A stretch of DNA of 39,247 nt from Lysobacterales bacterium (GTDB lineage: Bacteria; Pseudomonadota; Gammaproteobacteria; Xanthomonadales; SZUA-36), in the NCBI GenBank assembly GCA_021648125.1, contig JAKITK010000028.1, positions 1-39,247 on the forward strand, in the 5' to 3' direction. Shown piece after piece: positions 35,581 to 39,247 of this stretch (its first letter is position 1; each line of letters opens with the position of its first letter). The notes below the pieces were generated by a model. That model had not been told where the DNA came from. It was given only the letters and a program-made list of their open reading frames with translations, and did no database searches. The translations under genes and the position numbers were made by a program.

Positions 35581-36534
35581 ATGTCTTTAAAAATTGGCAT
35601 TATTATGGATCCAATCGAGCGGATCAAGATTGTCAAAGATTCCAGTTTCGCTATGTTGCTGAGTGCGCAATCGCGTGGTCACAGCTTGTTTTATATGGAA
35701 GTCCCAGACCTTTATATCGCAGATGGGGCAGCCATGGCGCGGATGCAATCATTGCAGGTTGAAGATAATACCAGCAACTGGTTTCAGTTGGGCGAAGCGG
35801 TAAAAACACCGCTGGCTGAACTTGATGTGATTTTAATGCGTAAAGATCCGCCTTTCGATATGGATTTTGTTTATTCCACGCTTATTTTAGATCTGGCTGA
35901 GAAATCGGGTGTGTTAGTGGTTAATAAACCTCAAAGTCTACGGGATGCTAATGAGAAGCTGTTTACTACTTGGTTTCCCCAGTGTTGTGTGCCGATGTTG
36001 GTAAGTCGGGATGTAAATGACATTCGTGCCTTCGTTGATGAGCATGGCAAGTCGGTAGTAAAACCACTAGATGGTATGGGTGGGCACTCTATTTTTCAAC
36101 TGAACCGTGGTGACCCTAATCTGAATGTTATTCTTGAAACTATGTCTGGTGAGCATGGGGAGTTAATGCAGGTGCAGCGCTATATCGAGGAAATATCCGC
36201 AGGTGATAAACGCATCTTGATGATTAATGGCGAGCCCATAGATTATGCGTTGGCAAGAATTCCTGGGGCAGATGATTTTCGTGGAAACCTAGCGGTTGGC
36301 GGTCGGGGTGTTGGTGTACCTTTGAGTGATCGCGATCGCTGGATTGCAGCTGAGCTAGGGCCCGAATTAAAAAAACGCGGTATAGTATTTGCTGGCATTG
36401 ATGTGATAGGTGACTACCTAACCGAAGTAAATGTTACCAGTCCCACCTGTATTCGCGAGCTTGATGCTGAATACGGGCTAGACATTGCTGGGCAGTTATT
36501 TTCAGAAATAGAAAATCAGTTAGGAAAATCATAA
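35581..36534 (+). CDS. gshB: glutathione synthetase
   Basis: The 317-residue ATP-grasp enzyme has the GshB N-terminus (IGIIMDPIERIKIVKDSSFA), the LMRKDPPFDMDFVY motif, VVKPLDGMGGHSIF and the glycine-rich loop NLAVGGRGVG, ending FAGIDVIGDYLTEVNVTSPT. It joins gamma-glutamylcysteine and glycine to make glutathione. It opens the plus-strand group before tonB, yqgE and ruvX, the order seen in Pseudomonas beside pilG. Confidence 0.97.
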   Translation: MSLKIGIIMDPIERIKIVKDSSFAMLLSAQSRGHSLFYMEVPDLYIADGAAMARMQSLQVEDNTSNWFQLGEAVKTPLAELDVILMRKDPPFDMDFVYSTLILDLAEKSGVLVVNKPQSLRDANEKLFTTWFPQCCVPMLVSRDVNDIRAFVDEHGKSVVKPLDGMGGHSIFQLNRGDPNLNVILETMSGEHGELMQVQRYIEEISAGDKRILMINGEPIDYALARIPGADDFRGNLAVGGRGVGVPLSDRDRWIAAELGPELKKRGIVFAGIDVIGDYLTEVNVTSPTCIRELDAEYGLDIAGQLFSEIENQLGKS

Positions 36535-36550
36535 GTAGGCAGATGGATTG

Positions 36551-37417
36551 ATGACAACGGATATTTTTGAGCCGGAAATTCCCTGGCATCATAACTCGAT
36601 GATGGTGGCTTTGTTAGCCGCGCTTTCAGTTCATGCCTTAATTATTCTTGTGGTTGGTTTCCAAATGATTAGTGAGGAGTTCACTGACCCGGCGCAGCAT
36701 CTGGATGTGGTTTTGGTGAACTGGCAGTCAGAAGAGAAGCCTGATGAAGCAGATTATCTAGCCCAGGCTGATCAACGGGGTGGCGGCACCAACGAGGAGA
36801 ATTTACGCCCAGCACAGAAGGTAAAGCCACCGCTACCGAGCCTGGAGACAGCTGAGGCAGAGATCAGTGCTGAAGCCGGCGCACCAGCGTCTAGCTTTGT
36901 CGAGCAAGATGTTATTGTTACTAACAGTTCTGAGCAGATGGTTGAGGCAGAAGTGGAGCAGGTCGAAAACCAAGCGCTAGATATGCCCACCGCCGAACAA
37001 TTGATGACCCAAATTCAGAAAATGGCCCGTTTGTTGCCAGAACAAAGCAGGAATACCGAGTGGCATTCAAAGAATCTGCGGCGTAAGTTTGTTTCTGCCA
37101 ATACGCGTAAATACGAATATGCCAGCTATATGCAAGCTTGGGTCGCGAAGGTCGAAAGAGTCGGTAATTTACATTACCCGGAAGCCGTCAGAAAATTAAA
37201 ATTACGCGGGGATTTATTACTGATTGTGGGGATTTATCAAGATGGTAGTGTTGAAAGCATCACCCTGAAGCGCTCATCAGGCATGCAGGAGCTAGATGAA
37301 GCCGCAATGGAGATTGTTCGAATTGCGGCCCCGTATACGCCATTGCCTGCCAACATCGCCAAAGATGTTGATGTCCTTCATATCACCCGTACCTGGCGAT
37401 TTTCACCGCGTGGTTGA
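36551..37417 (+). CDS. tonB: TonB-family energy transducer
   Basis: A 288-residue protein from ATG 36551 (a TTG one codon upstream is less likely). It has a membrane anchor near residues 20-40 (VALLAALSVHALIILVVGFQ), an acidic periplasmic linker rich in Glu and Ala, and a TonB C-terminal domain: YMQAWVAKVERVGNLHYPEA, RGDLLLIVGIYQDGSVESI and ITRTWRFSP. It should couple inner-membrane energy to the outer membrane. The anchor contains SxxxH (SVHAL), as TonB anchors do. exbB and exbD are not here. In Pseudomonas the homologue at this locus, TonB3, is remembered as needed for twitching, which fits the neighbouring pil genes. Confidence 0.88.
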   Translation: MTTDIFEPEIPWHHNSMMVALLAALSVHALIILVVGFQMISEEFTDPAQHLDVVLVNWQSEEKPDEADYLAQADQRGGGTNEENLRPAQKVKPPLPSLETAEAEISAEAGAPASSFVEQDVIVTNSSEQMVEAEVEQVENQALDMPTAEQLMTQIQKMARLLPEQSRNTEWHSKNLRRKFVSANTRKYEYASYMQAWVAKVERVGNLHYPEAVRKLKLRGDLLLIVGIYQDGSVESITLKRSSGMQELDEAAMEIVRIAAPYTPLPANIAKDVDVLHITRTWRFSPRG

Positions 37418-37476
37418 ACGAAATAATGACGCAGAACTTCACTTGAAAAACGCCTTAGAACCCGCATATTAACTAT

Positions 37477-38082
37477 ATGGATACTAAACAAACAGACATT
37501 GACTGCAACTCAGAGGACAGCTCAGAATTGCCGCAGCCGCAACGACAAATGCTGGTCGCTATGCCGAGTATGCTCGACCCGAACTTTATTCGCGGAGTGA
37601 CGCTACTGTGCAAGCATGATGAGGAAGGTGCGATCGGCATCACGGTAAACCGGCCCACAGACATGGTCTTGCTGGAAGTGTTTAAGTCGCTGAATATTGA
37701 CTGCGATATTGCCGAAATTTCAGAACAAATTGTCTTTCATGGTGGCCCGGTGCATCCAGAGCGGGGGTTTGTGCTGCATAGTCCGGATAAAAAGTGGGAA
37801 TCCTCAATGGCGCTCGGCGATACCATGATGGTAACTACATCCCGGGATGTTCTAGCGGCCATCGCTGCCGGTGACGGCCCGGAAAAATACCTAGTAGCAT
37901 TAGGCTATGCAGGTTGGACAGCGGGGCAGTTAGAGCATGAACTGCGCGAAAATGTCTGGCTGACAGTCGACATGGACACCGATATTATTTTTAACCAGCC
38001 AACACCCGAACGCTGGGAAAAAGCCGTTGGCAAACTAGGTATCGACATCGGTCAGGTGCATCACGGAGTGGGTCAGGCCTGA
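37477..38082 (+). CDS. yqgE: YqgE/AlgH family protein
   Basis: The 201-residue protein has MLVAMPSMLDPNFIRGVTLL, DEEGAIGITVNRP, VFHGGPVHPERGFVLH and LGYAGWTAGQLEHELRENVW, the full UPF0301/AlgH pattern. Its biochemical role is unresolved; it is named AlgH in Pseudomonas for an effect on alginate. It lies 59 bases after tonB and two bases before ruvX. Confidence 0.95.
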   Translation: MDTKQTDIDCNSEDSSELPQPQRQMLVAMPSMLDPNFIRGVTLLCKHDEEGAIGITVNRPTDMVLLEVFKSLNIDCDIAEISEQIVFHGGPVHPERGFVLHSPDKKWESSMALGDTMMVTTSRDVLAAIAAGDGPEKYLVALGYAGWTAGQLEHELRENVWLTVDMDTDIIFNQPTPERWEKAVGKLGIDIGQVHHGVGQA

Positions 38083-38084
38083 GC

Positions 38085-38513
38085 ATGGCTGCCGGTATTG
38101 TTCTTGGTTTCGACTTTGGCAGCAAGCGCATTGGTATTGCCACTGGGCAAACCATATCCTCAACTGCAAGTTCCTTGTGTGTATTGCCAAATCAGAAAAA
38201 CAGCCTTTGGCCTGCTATCGAAAAAATTCTTAGCGAATGGAAGCCTGAAATTCTAATCGTTGGTTTGCCTTTGGATCTGGATGGCAAAGAAACACTAGTT
38301 TCACAGGCGGCTAGAAAATTTTCTGCTCGCCTGCACGGGCGTTTCGGCTTACCGGTTGAGTTTCAGGATGAACGCTTTAGCTCAATGGAAGCAGCTCAGC
38401 AGTTTGCATCCTTACGAGCGCAGGGTGCAACCCGACAAAAAAACAGCAGTTCCCTGGATGCAGCAGCGGCCCGTATCATTACCCAGGCTTGGCTAGAGCA
38501 ACAATCACAGTAA
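38085..38513 (+). CDS. ruvX: Holliday junction resolvase-like RuvX/YqgF
   Basis: The 142-residue RNase H-fold protein has LGFDFGSKRIGIATG at the start, ILIVGLPLDLDGKE near residue 65 and FQDERFSSMEAAQ near 97, then a final SSLDAAAARIITQAWL. These hold the acidic metal site of YqgF. It is proposed to process 16S rRNA 5' ends or to resolve junctions. It is the last gene of the gshB group. The pyrR-pyrB genes that follow in Pseudomonas are replaced by a different region. Confidence 0.94.
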   Translation: MAAGIVLGFDFGSKRIGIATGQTISSTASSLCVLPNQKNSLWPAIEKILSEWKPEILIVGLPLDLDGKETLVSQAARKFSARLHGRFGLPVEFQDERFSSMEAAQQFASLRAQGATRQKNSSSLDAAAARIITQAWLEQQSQ

Positions 38514-38927
38514 CAGCAGAAATCGTATTGGATTTGGATTGTTGTATTAAAAAAGTTTTTGTTATAATCTCGTAACGCATTGTATTAAATCGAAATATTA
38601 ATATATATTTAGATTTTTGGCTATGTGGTGTCTGTCCTGAATGGCATCCCGTTGATGCGCAGTTTCTAAGCTGCCCACGGATGAAGGCCGTCTATTTGGT
38701 TAGATTGAACCATTTGGATAATGCTGCCTATAGTTTTTACTGACGGCGACTTTAGGCTGTATGACGGTGATTATTGATAGTAACAATAGTATATTTACCA
38801 CTTGACAAAGTTATGGTGGGGATGGATTCTGTTAGACACACCATCTAATGGTAAGATAAATTTCTGCTCCAAAGGATAAGGGGCATTGTATCTACTAAAC
38901 TAGTATGTACAAAAAAGGAGGGCAAGG
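38514..38927. other. intergenic region with promoter and a short repeat
   Basis: No gene is supported. A promoter is at 38539-38568. GTCTGTCCTGAATGGCA at 38630-38646 also occurs at 1741-1757. A TTGACA at 38802-38807 has only a weak -10 (GATTCT). The ribosome site AAGGAGGG at 38915-38922 serves the next gene. Confidence 0.5.
38539..38568 (+). promoter_or_regulatory. sigma-70-type promoter
   Basis: TTGTTG at 38539-38544 and a perfect TATAAT at 38563-38568 are 18 bases apart on the plus strand. The only gene downstream is the exported protein at 38928, which would give a leader of about 350 bases. Confidence 0.55.
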
Positions 38928-39247
38928 ATGCTTGATTCCATTTGCGGCAAGATCAGTAAAAGCAGTTTAATATTGCTGGCAACAGTTCTGTCAGGCGCGG
39001 TTAATGCTGAGGTTATATTTGCTACAGACACTGCCCCTAACCCAACCACCACAGCAGCAGTTACTCTGGTTCCGTTCGATAGTATCGGCAGGCTTAAACC
39101 ACAGAATACAATCGGGATACTAAGTTCTAACTTAATCTTTACCGATGGTTTTGAAACGCTAGCGCCTGAAAACATACCCCCAATAGCAGATGCCGGCCCA
39201 GATCGAATCCGATTGAAAGGCGCTCACCTCCGGCCCACTGGTAACAG
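38928..39247 (+). CDS. exported surface-type protein, 5' part
   Basis: The frame opens at ATG 38928 after a strong AAGGAG site and is open to the window end, at least 106 codons. A signal peptide is visible (KISKSSLILLATVLSGAVNA). Then come Thr/Pro/Ala-rich residues, the phrase LIFTDGFE, and PPIADAGPD, which is how many PKD or Ig-like repeats of secreted proteins begin. It is probably a large exported or adhesive protein. The opposite-strand frame at 38900-39175 is a shadow. The size and final domains cannot be seen. Confidence 0.75.
   Translation, partial: MLDSICGKISKSSLILLATVLSGAVNAEVIFATDTAPNPTTTAAVTLVPFDSIGRLKPQNTIGILSSNLIFTDGFETLAPENIPPIADAGPDRIRLKGAHLRPTGN

Overview
The window looks like chromosomal DNA from a marine-type gammaproteobacterium of the Pseudomonadales/Cellvibrionales neighbourhood. 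The main support is gene order: anmK next to an M23 peptidase divergent from tyrS, erpA next to a small coiled-coil membrane protein, a Chp/Pil chemosensory cluster beside gshB, and gshB-tonB-yqgE-ruvX. This order is remembered from Pseudomonas and was not checked by search.

Layout. (1) 1-4950 is an accessory patchwork: the start of an IS110-like transposase, a YciB/IspZ-like membrane protein with an extra N-terminal domain, the tail of an ABC exporter, an attC-like site, a group II intron-like relic, a parDE module with a frameshifted toxin, an AAA ATPase and IS3-family debris. (2) 4952-9861 holds housekeeping genes: anmK, M23 peptidase, tyrS, a NUDIX hydrolase and a small membrane protein. 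(3) 9862-12600 is a second accessory patch: a truncated DUF3501-like tail joined to a GGG-rich heptamer tandem repeat, then two tandem copies of an integron-integrase (IntI)-like gene. Both copies have lost the nucleophilic tyrosine, the His of HxxR and the beta-hairpin lysine. (4) 12657-19184 carries btuF, ampE, nudC, erpA, a DUF6776-like gene, cysQ, nudE and a second inositol-monophosphatase-family gene, all on the minus strand. (5) 19198-24788 is a type II secretion block, gspG to gspN, without gspC, D, E or F. (6) 24991-25722 is rsmE. (7) 25765-35239 is a minus-strand type IV pilus chemosensory operon: pilG, a CheW-like pilI, pilJ, a very large ChpA-type kinase, and a ChpC-like CheW. (8) 35581-38513 is the plus-strand gshB-tonB-yqgE-ruvX group. 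(9) The window ends in an exported protein that appears to be entering a PKD-like repeat region.

The genes work together in three recognisable groups. The Gsp block encodes the pseudopilus and inner-membrane platform of type II secretion. The Chp block senses signals through PilJ and passes phosphate through ChpA to PilG, which in Pseudomonas controls twitching motility. The anmK/M23 pair handles peptidoglycan cleavage and recycling.

The strongest candidate for something undescribed is the tandem pair of catalytically incapacitated IntI-like proteins. Both copies stay open at the same length, share the same active-site losses, and share an upstream palindrome, which suggests a retained DNA-binding or regulatory role. 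Relics of an attC site and a group II intron occur in the same window. All calls come from reading the sequence; no database search was run.
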